The notes under the pieces: generated by a model
The model's input: only the letters and a program-made list of their open reading frames with translations
Told to the model about the DNA's origin: nothing
Databases searched by the model: none
Made by a program: the position numbers and the translations under genes
NCBI GenBank assembly: GCA_030063045.1
Contig: JAQSEB010000071.1
Span: 620,001 to 684,000 of the forward strand
Reading direction: 5' to 3'
DNA: 64,000 nucleotides
From: Pratylenchus scribneri
Taxonomy: Eukaryota; Nematoda; Chromadorea; Rhabditida; Pratylenchidae
Part shown: positions 11,636-23,700 of the stretch, in pieces
Layout: each line of letters opens with the position of its first letter
Position numbering within the stretch: the stretch's first letter is position 1

Positions 11636-11958
11636 TACTAAAAATTTACACATTTTTATAATACTATAATGAGAATTGTTAGAGAAACATAATACTATGG
11701 GAGCATCCCTACTGGGCGCAGGCCAACTGGGCGCAAAGCTTTATAACATGAAAATAACTGAAGCATTTTCAATAAATATTATGTCAGATTAAAGAGCTTG
11801 AAAATCTCTATCGATTAATATAGAATTCATATGAAATGGTTTAAAATTCAAAGAGTTATGCCCAAAAATGTCGAAAAAATGATGAAAAATAGAGTTATAG
11901 ACTTAATCTCAAAACTATATTTTCGGTAAAACTAAACCAATCTTTTTAAGTTATATAC

Positions 11959-12859
11959 CAGGGATGCATATCGTCCTCAAAAAAAATCCGATACCCGATA
12001 TCCGATATGACCCAAAAAATTCCGATAGCCGATATCCGAAATCCGATACGCCAAAAAATCCGATATTTTCCGATATCCGATAATGATACGATATTTTTTG
12101 GAAAAAAATTTTTAAAATTTTTTTTACGAAAATTTAAAATAAAATTTTTTTATTCAAATACAGTCAATATTTGAAGTCTTAAATTTTTAAATTATAGTTC
12201 TAAACAACATTTTAATATTTTCTGTTGATAATTTTATTCTAATAAACGAAACCGACCCCTGTCAAATTTCCAGTCTTCTTGGAAAGTAGCCGAGCAGTGA
12301 AATTTTTCATCCAAAAATTGGCCCGAAAATGGCCGCGCAGCGAAAAATTTGACCAAAAATTGTCCCGAAAATGGCCACGCAGTGAAATTTTTTGCAAATA
12401 TTATTTTGATTATGGTGCCGAAAATTGTCATCTTTAATTAAAATTTCAATTAAAAATTTATTCCGGTATGCTGCGATAGGCGCTTTCGTAAAAAATTTTA
12501 AAAAATAAACCCTTTTCCTTTCTAAAATTGACGTTCTTACTCGGCTGATTTGGTAGCTTCTGAAATATTTTATTAGAAATATAGTAGTCGATAGTCGTAT
12601 ATACACTACATACATAATACATATCTAAAAAATATTTGCAAATATTAAATTATTTTTAGTTTTTTAACCGTTCTTTTCCTTAAAAAGTTATAATAAAAAA
12701 ACATAGCTATGAAAGGAATCGAACTTTCGCCTATTCTTCTTAAGAAAGAGAGATAACCGCCTACACTAAAGGTCAATTGGTAAAATTATATAATCCGATA
12801 TCATATCGTCTTTTTCCAAAAAATCCCATACCCGATATCCGATACGATATGCATCCCTG
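11959..12859. mobile_element. GATATC-word foldback transposon nested in the element above
   Basis: A 901-bp element begins CAGGGATGCATATCG and ends with its exact complement. It is flanked by the 8-bp duplication TTATATAC at 11951-11958 and 12860-12867, with the CAGGG ends usual for hAT elements. The outer parts (11985-12095, 12795-12855) are runs of CCGATATCCGATA-type words. The middle holds a tRNA-like stretch. Since it interrupts the 11699-12996 element, it inserted later. Confidence 0.9.
12705..12780 (-). pseudogene. tRNA-like sequence, Lys(CUU)-like anticodon loop
   Basis: On the minus strand, an A-box-like TAGTGTAGGCGG, a 7-base loop TTCTTAA with CTT in the anticodon position on a weak stem, and a B-box GTTCGATTCC follow at tRNA-like spacing. 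The acceptor stem does not pair convincingly. It lies within a foldback transposon, so it is best read as a captured tRNA fragment or tRNA-derived promoter, not a working tRNA gene. Confidence 0.5.
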
Positions 12860-13005
12860 TTATATACCATTCAATAGCTAAGATTTGGCCCTCCAATATG
12901 ACATTAACCTTGTTGGAAACGGTACAATACTTCAAAATTTATGACATGCCAAACTTTCTCGCGCCCAGTTGGCCTGCGCCCAGTAGGGGTGTACCCTAAT
13001 ACTAT

Positions 13006-13300
13006 GTATGTTTGCTGTAAAATCGCTAGCCATACAAATAACAAAAATGGCTACGAATGTTGCCATTTATAATTGGTAACGGGATTGGTCATGAATAAAT
13101 GGTGCGGGAATTTAATGATGAATTGTTGAATATGAACAATTGCAAAAAATAATAAATTGTTGGATTATTAAGAAAATAAAATAGAATTGAGTGTTGCAAA
13201 AAGATTTTTGATGTAGATTTGTTTAGAAAATGCAATTTAAATATGGGGATGTGAATACGGGATAATTATATCATTCGACGACTTTTGTTCTTCTTTCTTC
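13006..13300. other. AT-rich spacer
   Basis: Short spacer between the nested transposons and the membrane-protein remnant. Nothing recognised. Confidence 0.5.
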
Positions 13301-13605
13301 TTATAACCGAGATCTGTGCAACCATTTGTGAAGGTTAATTCCGCAATAATTAATAAATACAACAACTAAATTAAGGTAGATCTTCGCAAAAATGTTATGG
13401 TGCTCGCTGAATCCAATGGTGACAAAGATCTTGATAAATGCCGAAATATGATGGGACCAGTTGAAAAGGTTTGCATATTCCCAAAAAACAAAATAATCTA
13501 AAATAAAGGATGGCCAAAACACCGATGGTCCAAAGGGAGTTGAAAATCATATTATGGCAGTTCAATAAGTAAATATTGACCAAATAGTAGTTCTTCAGTC
13601 TATTT
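13301..13605 (-). pseudogene. Remnant of a multi-pass membrane protein gene (copy 1)
   Basis: Minus-strand sequence from about 13605 encodes a hydrophobic segment (NSLWTIGVLAIL) that runs out of frame near 13505. The next frame over continues at once with another hydrophobic stretch containing LNLVVVFINYCGINLH and ends at a stop at 13301. Read across one single-base shift the two look like one membrane protein with two or more spanning segments, ending in a basic tail. An acceptor-like TAG lies before 13605. Copy 2 has the same shift and one substitution (13423). Family not recognised; a chemoreceptor is possible but not shown. Confidence 0.38.
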
Positions 13606-13800
13606 ACCTAATCAAAGACATTTAACATTTTTTCCTCGATTTTTAAAAATTTCACATGCTAGATGAGGACACTGTAGGCTTTCCAATTTTATTTCACCTT
13701 CCTGAATTGGCAATTGATTTACCAAATTTAAAATGCTTTTTACCCCCAATAAATTCCTCCAATTTTCACAACATTAAAATTTGATGCCAAATTCCCCTTT
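13606..13800. repeat. Fragment of the GGCCATATC foldback family
   Basis: 13662-13715 matches the right arm of the element family found in receptor introns 1, 3 and 13 (words GAGGACACTGTAGGCTTTCC and CCTTCCTGAATTGGC). The left arm is missing. Confidence 0.6.
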
Positions 13801-13814
13801 GAACTCTCCTATTA

Positions 13815-14112
13815 GTGAGCGATGTTATTGTTGTGTTGTCCCGAAAAAATGGTGGCCAATTTCCCACTTCTTTCACAGAGGTCTCCAACTGGGCCATTCC
13901 TGCCTCCCCAACCCATCCACAATCCATCCACCTTTTCCCGCCTGAAGCATCGATTGCCTTGCGGGGCATTCCGCCAGCCAGGAGAATGGCATCCATCCTC
14001 ATTGTGCCAATTGAGTGCTTCATCCCCTCTCTATTCCCTTCACAATATTGTTTGTCCAGCCGCTTCATTTGACATTCCCCTCTTTGTGCTGTTCATCCAA
14101 TTCCACTTATAA
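13815..14112 (+). other. GC-richer open region, coding status unresolved (copy 1)
   Basis: This 300-bp stretch is clearly less AT-rich than its flanks and is open in two plus frames and one minus frame. The plus frame starting at 13815 gives an 85-residue product rich in Pro, Ser and Ile; none of the three resembles a known family. It lies directly upstream of the receptor gene's triplicated 5' region. It could be an exon of a distant gene, on either strand. Confidence 0.3.
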
Positions 14113-14730
14113 TTTCCATTCCACCCTCAAATCCTCTTACCCATTTCAATTACCAAGAAAGGAGTAAAAATACCACGACACATCATTGCACTTTAATATT
14201 TTCAAATATTGTTTTATTGTGCACATTAATAGATAGTAGAGAGAGTCTATTGTTGTTTTTTGTTATTGTTTGGCACTCGTTTTAAAGTTGTCCAAAATCG
14301 GTTTTAAACCGAAGTTTTTTAGTTTAGATTTTGGCCTATTTTCGAATCTCTGTTCGGTTTTGGCATATTTTTGAATCTCGGTTTCAGTTTTTGGGCTAAA
14401 AATGTACGATTTAACGGTTAACCGACTTTTGACAACCGTAACCATTTTGACCATTTATTTGATATTTTGATCCCTCATTCTCCTTAATTTCCACCCTCAA
14501 ACCTCTTCCTAATTTTGATTTCCAAAAAGAAATGAAAAAAATGCAATGCATTATTGCACTTTCATTGTGCCTGAATTATTGTTGTTTTAGTCATTTATTC
14601 ACTCATTTTAATTCCCATTCTTTAATAATTTTCATTCCCCAACCACCTTCTAATTTTTAAAATTTCAAGAGGAAGTCACAACAAATGCCACGGCATCATT
14701 GCACTTTGGCACCAATTATTGTTGTTTTGG
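14100..14730 (+). repeat. Three degenerate copies of the receptor gene's 5' end
   Basis: The sequence around the receptor start codon (AATTTC...TGCCACGGCATCATTGCACTTT, 14660-14710) has two earlier look-alikes. One is near 14125-14215 (CCACGACACATCATTGCACTTTA), the other near 14480-14590 (TGCAATGCATTATTGCACTTTC... TTATTGTTGTTTTAG). Each is preceded by a similar TTCCACCCTCAAAYCTCTTMC tract. Only the last copy leads into an open signal-peptide exon. This looks like local tandem duplication of the promoter and first codons. Between them (14265-14440) lies a short TTTTAAACC-word foldback. Confidence 0.6.
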
Positions 14731-17700
14731 CACTAATTTTGCTGCCATTTGTTGCTGCCTTCAAGCATTTCGAGAAGATGGGCCGTATGGAGGAATTGTC
14801 CAGCTCCATTGAGGCCTGGGGCTATCGTCATTTGGAGGGGGAAATTGCACCTGAAATGGCCATCGATGACCTCCAATTGAGAGGATTCGTCCTTCGGGAG
14901 GGCCGGTTGCCTCGACGGAGCGCAAAGGAATCAATGGAGGAGGGTCACGGCCTCAGATCGGCAAAAAATAGAAGCCGAAATGGAAGCCGAAATGCCAAAT
15001 TGGGCGGTTTGACTTGGCCAATGGCAACAGATGAGGGTAGGTGGACATTTTAGTACTTGGGCCATTCTTTGGCCATATCTCAACGAGGCAATTACTAATC
15101 GGGGAAGGCGATGTATCATTTTAAAGCCCAAAGTGTCCTTTACAATATGGCCATTTTAAATTTTATAAAATCCATGCTTTCAAAAAAGTTACAAGTCTTT
15201 GAGTGGAATAAATCCGAATATTTGTTTGTTGGAGGAAAAACCGCTAATTTTAAAAATTATTTTAACATTTCAAAAACAAATTAGATTGACCACTTTTTAG
15301 AGGACATTTAGGGCTTTTAAATGGCATATCGCCTTCCTGAATTGGTTATTTCCTTCTGGAGATATGGCCAAAGAATGACCTTGGTTATTTAAATGTCCTC
15401 GTTCTTGCAGATGATCGCCAACTTCGAACGGGTCATCGAAGGCTGGTTGAGGAATTGTTAGATCAGCCATTTTACGATCCAACCGGTTAGTCCGAAATTC
15501 AAATTTAATCATTTCAATTCTCTCATAAATTTAGTGCATCCTCGACGCAATTTTCGACAATCTACCCGGGTCAATTTGTCAATGTCTCTTTATCAAATTT
15601 TGGAAGTGGTTTGTGATTTTTCTTCTTTTTCCCTATTTTTTGGCCATATCTGGAGAAGAAAGCAACCAATTCAGGAAGGCGATATGCCATTAGAAAGCCC
15701 TAAATGTCCTCTAAAAAGTGGCCAATTCTAATTTGGTTTTTGAAATGTTAAAATAATTAGTAAAATAAACGGCTTTTCTTCCAACAAACAAATATTCGGG
15801 TTTATTCCATTCAAAGACATGTAATTTTTTTAAAACTTTTTCATTATTAAAATTTAAAATGTCCACATTTTAGAGGATAATTTAGGCTTTAAAATTGTAT
15901 ATCGCTTTCCCTGATTAGTTATTTCCTTGTTAAGGTATAGGCCAAAAATTTGGACATGGTATAAAAAACTATCCTTTTTCCATTCATCAAATTTTTTGTC
16001 GCTTTTCAAAGTATAAATTTCAGAATGAACGAAGGCAAAGCATCACAGTGAATGTTTGGATGGTGAGTTGCATAAATATTCATTTACACAAATCTTTTTA
16101 TTTTGTTAATTTAGGTGCAAAATTGGTTCGATGAAGTTAGTTCCATCCCTTCTCTCCAGAAATAAACACCTAACTTTGCGCCATTTGAAATAATTCATCA
16201 AGGACTGAATCAATTTTGATGATTTTAGTATCAAATTAAAGAGCAGACTTTTGGCTATCAAATGATATTAATTTTATATAAATTGGTTCAGAATTAATGA
16301 AGTTATGGCCAAAAAATCATTTATAATGACATTTACTATGGAGAAATTTTCAGTGGTTTTTTGCCCATGTTCATCAATTTTGAACCAATTTAAATAAAAT
16401 TTAATTTCACTCGGATAGCCAAAAGTCTGCTCTTTAATTTGATATCAAAATCATTGAAATCGATTCCGTCATTGATGAGTTATTTTAAACGGCGACAAGT
16501 TGGTCGATCCCTTCCCATCCATTTTACAATTTCCACCACCATTAATTCATATAAATAGTTCCTCGACTGGGATCCGGCTCAATTCGAGGGGATCAACCGT
16601 ACGATTGTGCCATATCAACAAATTTGGGTGCCTGACACTGTGCTCTACAATTCGGAGCAAATGGATCGACGCGGGACGGAGGCATTGATGAATGCCATTG
16701 TGGAGACCGGACATTGGAGGGTGAATTTTAGGGTTGCTCAAAAGCGTTTTAAACCAGGATTTTTGTAAAATTTGGTTTTTGGGTTTAAAAAAAGTTCGGT
16801 TTTCGGTTTTAAACCAAAAAGTTCGGTTTTAGGTTTTAAACCAGAAAGTTCGGTTTTCGGTTTTAAACCAGAAAGTTCGGTTTTCGATTTTAAAATGAAA
16901 GTTCGGTTTTCGGTTTTAAACCAGAAAGTTCGGTTTTCGGTTTTAAACCAAAAATTTCGGTTTTCGGTTTTAAACCAAAAATTTCGGTTTTCGGTTTTAA
17001 ACCAAAAATTTCGATTTTCAGATTCGTAAAAATTCGGTTCCGATTTCTAATATTTTCGATTTTAAAGAGCAAAAATTTCCAATTATTGGTTTTAAATTGT
17101 ATCAATTTTTTGAAAAACACTGGTTAATTTGAGAATGCAGATATGTTCTATAGATGTTTATGCATTTTAAAATGACTTCTAATTAATCGGAAACTGGTTT
17201 TAAACCCTACAAAACTTATAGTTCTCATCGATGCGCATCGAATGGTATATAAAATGTCAGGTTTTGGCCAAAATTTAAGGTATATAATTTGTCATGGTTT
17301 AGCCAAAATTAAAGGTTTTAAACCGTTTAAACTATCTCAAGTTTTTGGTTTTAAACCACTTTAATTTTTGGCCAAAACTTAACATTTTATATACCAATCG
17401 ATGCGTTTCGATGAGATCTACAAATTGGTATAAGGTTTGTATAGTCTAAAACCGGTTTCTGATTTATTAGAATTCAAAAACTATATTTAATGCAAAAAAA
17501 GACATTTTTGATGCAAAAATAAACTTTTTTAAATGCAAATGTTTTTATACATAATTTATGGGAATTTTTTTGTAGGGAGATGGCCAAGGTGCAGCCGTCC
17601 AATTAATGTTTCCGGCAATCTACAAACTCAGTTGCCGAATGAATGTGTAAGTTTCTGATTAAAATTGAGGACTGACTGCTCGAGAACATAATTTAAAAGA

Positions 17701-20700
17701 AAAGTTTTTTTATTAAATTGCTACATTTTCACTTCAATTACGGTATCTCCGACAAAGGAAAATTGGAGGGAAAGAGTGAATCAAAGGAAAAGAGGCTAGG
17801 AGTAGCCTTCAACTACCATATTCCAATTTTTAAGCCAAAACTTTTGATTGGGCTGCTGGCCAATTTGCTTCATTTGTCGATCATTTTGAAGGGCAGAAAA
17901 TTGTTAATCAAATGATTTAAATAACTTAAGTTAAATTTTTTATATTTTTACTAAAAAATAAGCAAAAAAATTTAATTAACCACCAATTTTACTCGAGCAG
18001 CCCTCCTCTTTTATCCATTAATTTTAATCAAATTTCCATCCCATTTCCAGCCGATTCTTTCCCTACGATCAGCAAGTTTATTCATTTTCAAAATTCCAAG
18101 CCAAAATTTCCCAAAAATATTCCCATAGAACTGCAGTTTCATCATTTCCTCCTGGACCCATGACAGTTCCACAATTGACTACCATTTTGCGAGGCCCACC
18201 GTAAATTTGCTCAATTTTGCTCAAAATGATGAATGGACCGTGATCAGTTTCGAATTTGAACGGGTCCAGGTGTGTACTATTAAATTTCGTATAATATTTA
18301 AATTGTCAAAAAAATGAAAATGTAGAAAAAAGTATTGAAAATATCGATTATAATTCGGACATTTTTTTATTAAATTAAAAATTTGAAAAATTACATATAT
18401 TTTTAATTCCTTCCAATTATTTTTACAGCAACATTTCAAATGTTGCCCACATCCATGGACAATGCTCTATGCCCATTTGGTATGTCAAAATTCTGATATT
18501 ATTAACTTGTCGTCGTTTAAAATAATAACTCATCATTGTGTGAACCAATTTTGATGTTTTTCTATTATCAAATTAATGGGTAGAATATAAATTAATTTTA
18601 TTTAAATTAATTCAGAATGTGTTCAAAAAAACCAGTGAATATTTGGCTAATCAATAGTAAAGGCCATTTTGAATTAGGTATAACTTGATCAATTCTGAAA
18701 AAAATTTAAATAAAATTATTTTTATTGAATAGCCAGAAGTCCGCTCTTAAATTTGATAACAAGATTCATTAAAATTTGTTCAATATTTGATGAGTTAATA
18801 AATGGCGACAAATTGAGCTGCTCCTCCACTTTTCCATCTTAAATAATAAAATAATTCTTTATCCTCCTCCGAAAAGGTGATTCGACGCAAACCACTCTAC
18901 TATGTTGGTTCGTTTTTCATCCTTTTTCCCTTAATCTTCTTTTCCTTACTATATTTTCCAGTTAATTTGGTGCTTCCAACTTCAATTATTACCATCGGTT
19001 TGAATTTGAAGATTTAAAACCGCATTTCCATGATTCCATTCTATTCAGTGGCGGTCACCGGTTTCTTCACACCTTCTTCCAGTTCCAGTGAACGCGATGA
19101 AAAATTATATTTGGGCATCAATACGGTAAAAATTCCGAAATAAAGTGATTAAATACCGCCAATTGAGTACTTAGCCAATTCTTTTGGCCATATCTCGAGA
19201 AGGAAGCAACCAATTCAGGAAGGCGATATGCCATTTGAAAGCCCTAAATGTCCTCTAAAAAGTGGCCAATTCTAATTTGTTTCTTAAATGTTACATTTTG
19301 TAAAATTAGCTGTTTTTCCTCCAACAAATAAATTCGGGTTTATTCCATTCAAAGACATGTAACTTTTTTAAAAGCCTGGATTTTATTAATTTAAAGTGGC
19401 CAAATTGTAGAGGACACTCTGGGCTTTCCAATGATATATCGCCTTCCTGAATTGGCTATTGCCTCCTTAAAATATGGCCATAAACCATAGCCAATTTCTT
19501 TTCTCTGCTCAACATTTCAAAAATATTGATTTTCCCATCAAAATATTGATTTTCTAAAAAAATATTGATTTTCTCAAAAAAATTGATTTTTTCTCAAAAA
19601 TATTGATTTTCTCAAAAAATATTGATTTTTTTTCTCAAAAATGTTGATTTTTTCTCATAAAAATTGATATTCTCAAAAAAATATTGATTTTTTCTCAAAA
19701 AATATTGATTCTCCCATCAAAATATTGATTTTTTCCTTCCCAGTTGATGACAATGATGCTAATGTTGTTGATGGTGACCAATCAAATGCCGAACACATCC
19801 AACTATGTCCCACTGATGTCCTGGTACTATATGGGCATCATCGGGACTTGCGTTTTGGGCACTTTGTTGGCCACCGTTGTCCTCTTCCTGCATGCCCGCA
19901 AAATTCAATGCCGCCCATTGCCGCGCACCCTTCTTCGGCATTTTATGCTTCGACCTTGGCTTTGGGCCATTGTGCTGGAGCCGCCGGCCAATTTGAAGGA
20001 ACTTTGGATGGAATATGGCCTTTTGAAGCAATCACCCGGAAGAGGCGAAGGGAAGGAAAAGGAGGAGGAGGCAAGTAAAGATAAGGAAATCCAACTTGAC
20101 GCGATCGCTTATAACTAATTTAGGAATGAACCAATTTTGATGTTTTTGGTATCAAATTAAAGAGCAGACTTTTGGCTATCCAATGAAATTAATTTTATTT
20201 AAATTGGTTCAAAATTGATGAAGTTGTGCCTAAAAAATCATTCAAAATGATCTCTATTATGGATTAGCCAAATTTTCAGTGGTTTTTTGGGCACAATTTC
20301 ATCATTTCTGAACCAATTTTAATAAAATTAATTTCATTGGATAGCCAAAAGTCTGCTCTTTAATTTGATATCAAAAATCATCAATATTGGTTTAGTCCTT
20401 GATGAATTATTTTAAAAGGCGTTAAGTTGGCTGGAAACAAGTTTGGAACAGTAGAAAATGCTCGAATTTATGCAATTTACTTATGAATTTCAGCCACCCC
20501 ACTCTTTTGGCCAACTCCTCCAACAAGGCCTTCCCCATCATCATCGAAGATTGAGTCATCGCGAGGATTTGCGCCATGAACGCCGATTGGCATCGGCCAC
20601 TCAGCGATTGGCAAAGATGGCAAGTCGGACGGTGGGAAGGGAAAGGCGAAGACGGGAAACCATCGTGGAGGCAGCCGATTTCCTTGCAAAAGTGAGCTCC

Positions 20701-23700
20701 GATTAATTAAATATTTTTTAAATATTTTTAAAGGGCGTATTCGGCAATCGCAAACGTGAATTGCACCAAATGCAAAGGCGAATTTCATTGGGCGTAGCTG
20801 GGGCTGGAGCAGCAGATGCCCAATTGGTGAAAAGGCAGAAAATGATGCGAAGGTAAGGGAGACAGGGAACGACCATCTTTTCGATCCATATTGATGAAGG
20901 AGTTTGTTGTACGAGGTAATGAGGGTGATGATGATTGATGAATAGGAAGAAGATGATGAGAATGATGATGTTGAATAGGAAGAAGATGATGAGGATGATG
21001 ATGTTGAACAGGAAGATAATGATAAGTATGATAAATAGGAAGAAGATGATGAAGAAAATGTTGAGGAAGATAATGATATGATGAAGAAGATGTTGAGGAA
21101 GATAATGATATGATGAAGAAAATGTTGAGGAAGATAATGATATGATGAAGAAAATGTTGAGGAGGAAGATAATGATATGATGAAGAAAATGTTGAGGAAG
21201 ATAATGATATGATGAAGAAAATGTTGAGGAAGATAATGATATGATGAAGAAGATGTTGAGGAAGATAATGATATGATGAAGAAAATGTTGAGGAAGATAA
21301 TGATATGATGAAGAAAATGTTGAGGAAGATAATGATATGATGAAGAAGATGTTGAGGAAGATAATGATATGATGAAGAAAATGTTGAGGAAGATAATGAT
21401 ATGATGAAGAAAATGTTGAGGAAGATAATGATATGATGAAGAAAATGTTGAGGAAGATAATGATATGATGAAGAAAATGTTGAGGAAGATAATGATATGA
21501 TGAAGAAAATGTTGAGGAAGATAATGATATGATGAAGAAAATGTTGAGGAAGATAATGATATGATGAAGAAAATGTTGAGGAAGATAATGATATGATGAA
21601 GAAAATGTTGAGGAAGATAATGATATGATGAAGAAAATGTTGAGGAAGATAATGATATGATGAAGAAGATGTTGAGGAAGATAATGATATGATGAAGAAA
21701 ATGTTGAGGAAGATAATGATATGATGAAGAAAATGTTGAGGAAGATAATGATATGATGAAGAAAATGTTGAGGAAGATAATGATATGATGAAGAAAATGT
21801 TGAGGAAGATAATGATATGATGAAGAAAATGTTGAGGAAGATAATGATATGATGAAGAAGATGTTGAGGAAGATAATGATATGATGAAGAAAATGTTGAG
21901 GAGGAAGATAATGATATGATGAAGAAAATGTTGAAGAAGATAATGATATGATGAAGAAAATGTTGAGGAAGATAATGATATGATGAAGAAAATGTTGAGG
22001 AGGAAGATAATGATATGATGAAGAAAATGTTGAGGAAGATAATGATATGATGAAGAAAATGTTGAGGAAGATAATGATATGATGAAGAAGATGTTGAGGA
22101 AGATAATGATATGATGAAGAAAATGTTGAGGAAGATAATGATATGATGAAGAAAATGTTGAGGAAGATAATGATATGATGAAGAAAATGTTGAGGAAGAT
22201 AATGATATGATGAAGAAAATGTTGAGGAAGATAATGATATGATGAAGAAGATGTTGAGGAAGATAATGATATGATGAAGAAAATGTTGAGGAAGATAATG
22301 ATATGATGAAGAAAATGTTGAGGAAGATAATGATATGATGAAGAAAATGTTGAGGAAGATAATGATATGATGAAGAAAATGTTGAGGAAGATAATGATAT
22401 GATGAAGAAAATGTTGAGGAAGATAATGATATGATGAAGAAAATGTTGAGGAAGATAATGATATGATGAAGAAAATGTTGAGGAAGATAATGATATGATG
22501 AAGAAAATGTTGAGGAAGATAATGATATGATGAAGAAAATGTTGAGGAAGATAATGATATGATGAAGAAGATGTTGAAGAAGATAATGATATGATGAAGA
22601 AAATGTTGAGGAAGATAATGATATGATGAAGAAAATGTTGAGGAAGATAATGATATGATGAAGAAAATGTTGAGGAAGATAATGATATGATGAAGAAAAT
22701 GTTGAGGAAGATAATGATATGATGAAGAAAATGTTGAGGAAGATAATGATATGATGAAGAAAATGTTGAGGAAGATAATGATATGATGAAGAAGATGTTG
22801 AGGAAGATAATGATATGATGAAGAAAATGTTGAGGAGGAAGATAATGATATGATGAAGAAAATGTTGAGGAAGATAATGATATGATGAAGAAGATGTTGA
22901 GGAAGATAATGATATGATGAAGAAAATGTTGAGGAGGAAGATAATGATATGATGAAGAAAATGTTGAGGAAGATAATGATATGATGAAGAAGATGTTGAG
23001 GAAGATAATGATATGATGAAGAAAATGTTGAGGAGGAAGATAATGATATGATGAAGAAAATGTTGAGGAAGATAATGATATGATGAAGAAGATGTTGAGG
23101 AGGATAATGATATGATGAAGAAGATGTTGAGGAAGATAATGATATGATGAAGAAAATGTTGAGGAAGATAATGATATGATGAAGAAAATGTTGAGGAAGA
23201 TAATGATATGATGAAGAAGATGTTGAGGAAGATAATGATATGATGAAGAAAATGTTGAGGAGGAAGATAATGATATGATGAAGAAAATGTTGAGGAAGAT
23301 AATGATATGATGAAGAAGATGTTGAGGAAGATAATGATATGATGAAGAAAATGTTGAGGAGGAAGATAATGATATGATGAAGAAAATGTTGAGGAAGATA
23401 ATGATATGATGAAGAAGATGTTGAGGAAGATAATGATATGATGAAGAAGATGTTGAGGAAGATAATGATATGATGAAGAAAATGTTGAGGAAGATAATGA
23501 TATGATGAAGAAGATGTTGAGGAAGATAATGATATGATGAAGAAAATGTTGAGGAAGATAATGATATGATGAAGAAGATGTTGAGGAAGATAATGATATG
23601 ATGAAGAAAATGTTGAGGAGGAAGATAATGATATGATGAAGAAAATGTTGAGGAAGATAATGATATGATGAAGAAGATGTTGAGGAAGATAATGATATGA

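Larger units (their letters stand above)
11699..12996. mobile_element. Foldback transposon with 9-bp target duplication, itself invaded
   Basis: Terminal inverted repeats share CCTACTGGGCGCAGGCCAAC near both ends, and TAATACTAT (9 bp) flanks the element at 11690-11698 and 12997-13005. Removing the inserted element at 11959-12859 and one 8-bp duplication leaves a foldback of about 389 bp. A 9-bp duplication is typical of Mutator-like elements, but the termini alone do not prove the family. It encodes no protein. Confidence 0.85.
1..20294. repeat. Large direct repeat, copy 1
   Basis: The sequence from base 1 onward is repeated almost exactly from 43627 to the end of the window. The register is 43626 bp at the start, 43664 after a 38-bp insertion in copy 2 near 45573-45610, 43706-43707 after extra tandem-repeat units near 51120-51310, and 43706 to the end. 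Substitutions noticed are at 491, 1734, 7880, 12467 and 13423. Coding exons of the receptor and Ly6-like genes look unchanged. Neither outer boundary is visible. It may be a very recent tandem segmental duplication, or two haplotypes joined end to end in the assembly. Confidence 0.97.

Noticed and set aside
16772..17120. Frames with repeated VFGFKPESS-like or FGLKPKTE-like units
   Set aside because: They are translations of the 27-bp TTTAAACC array in receptor intron 6.
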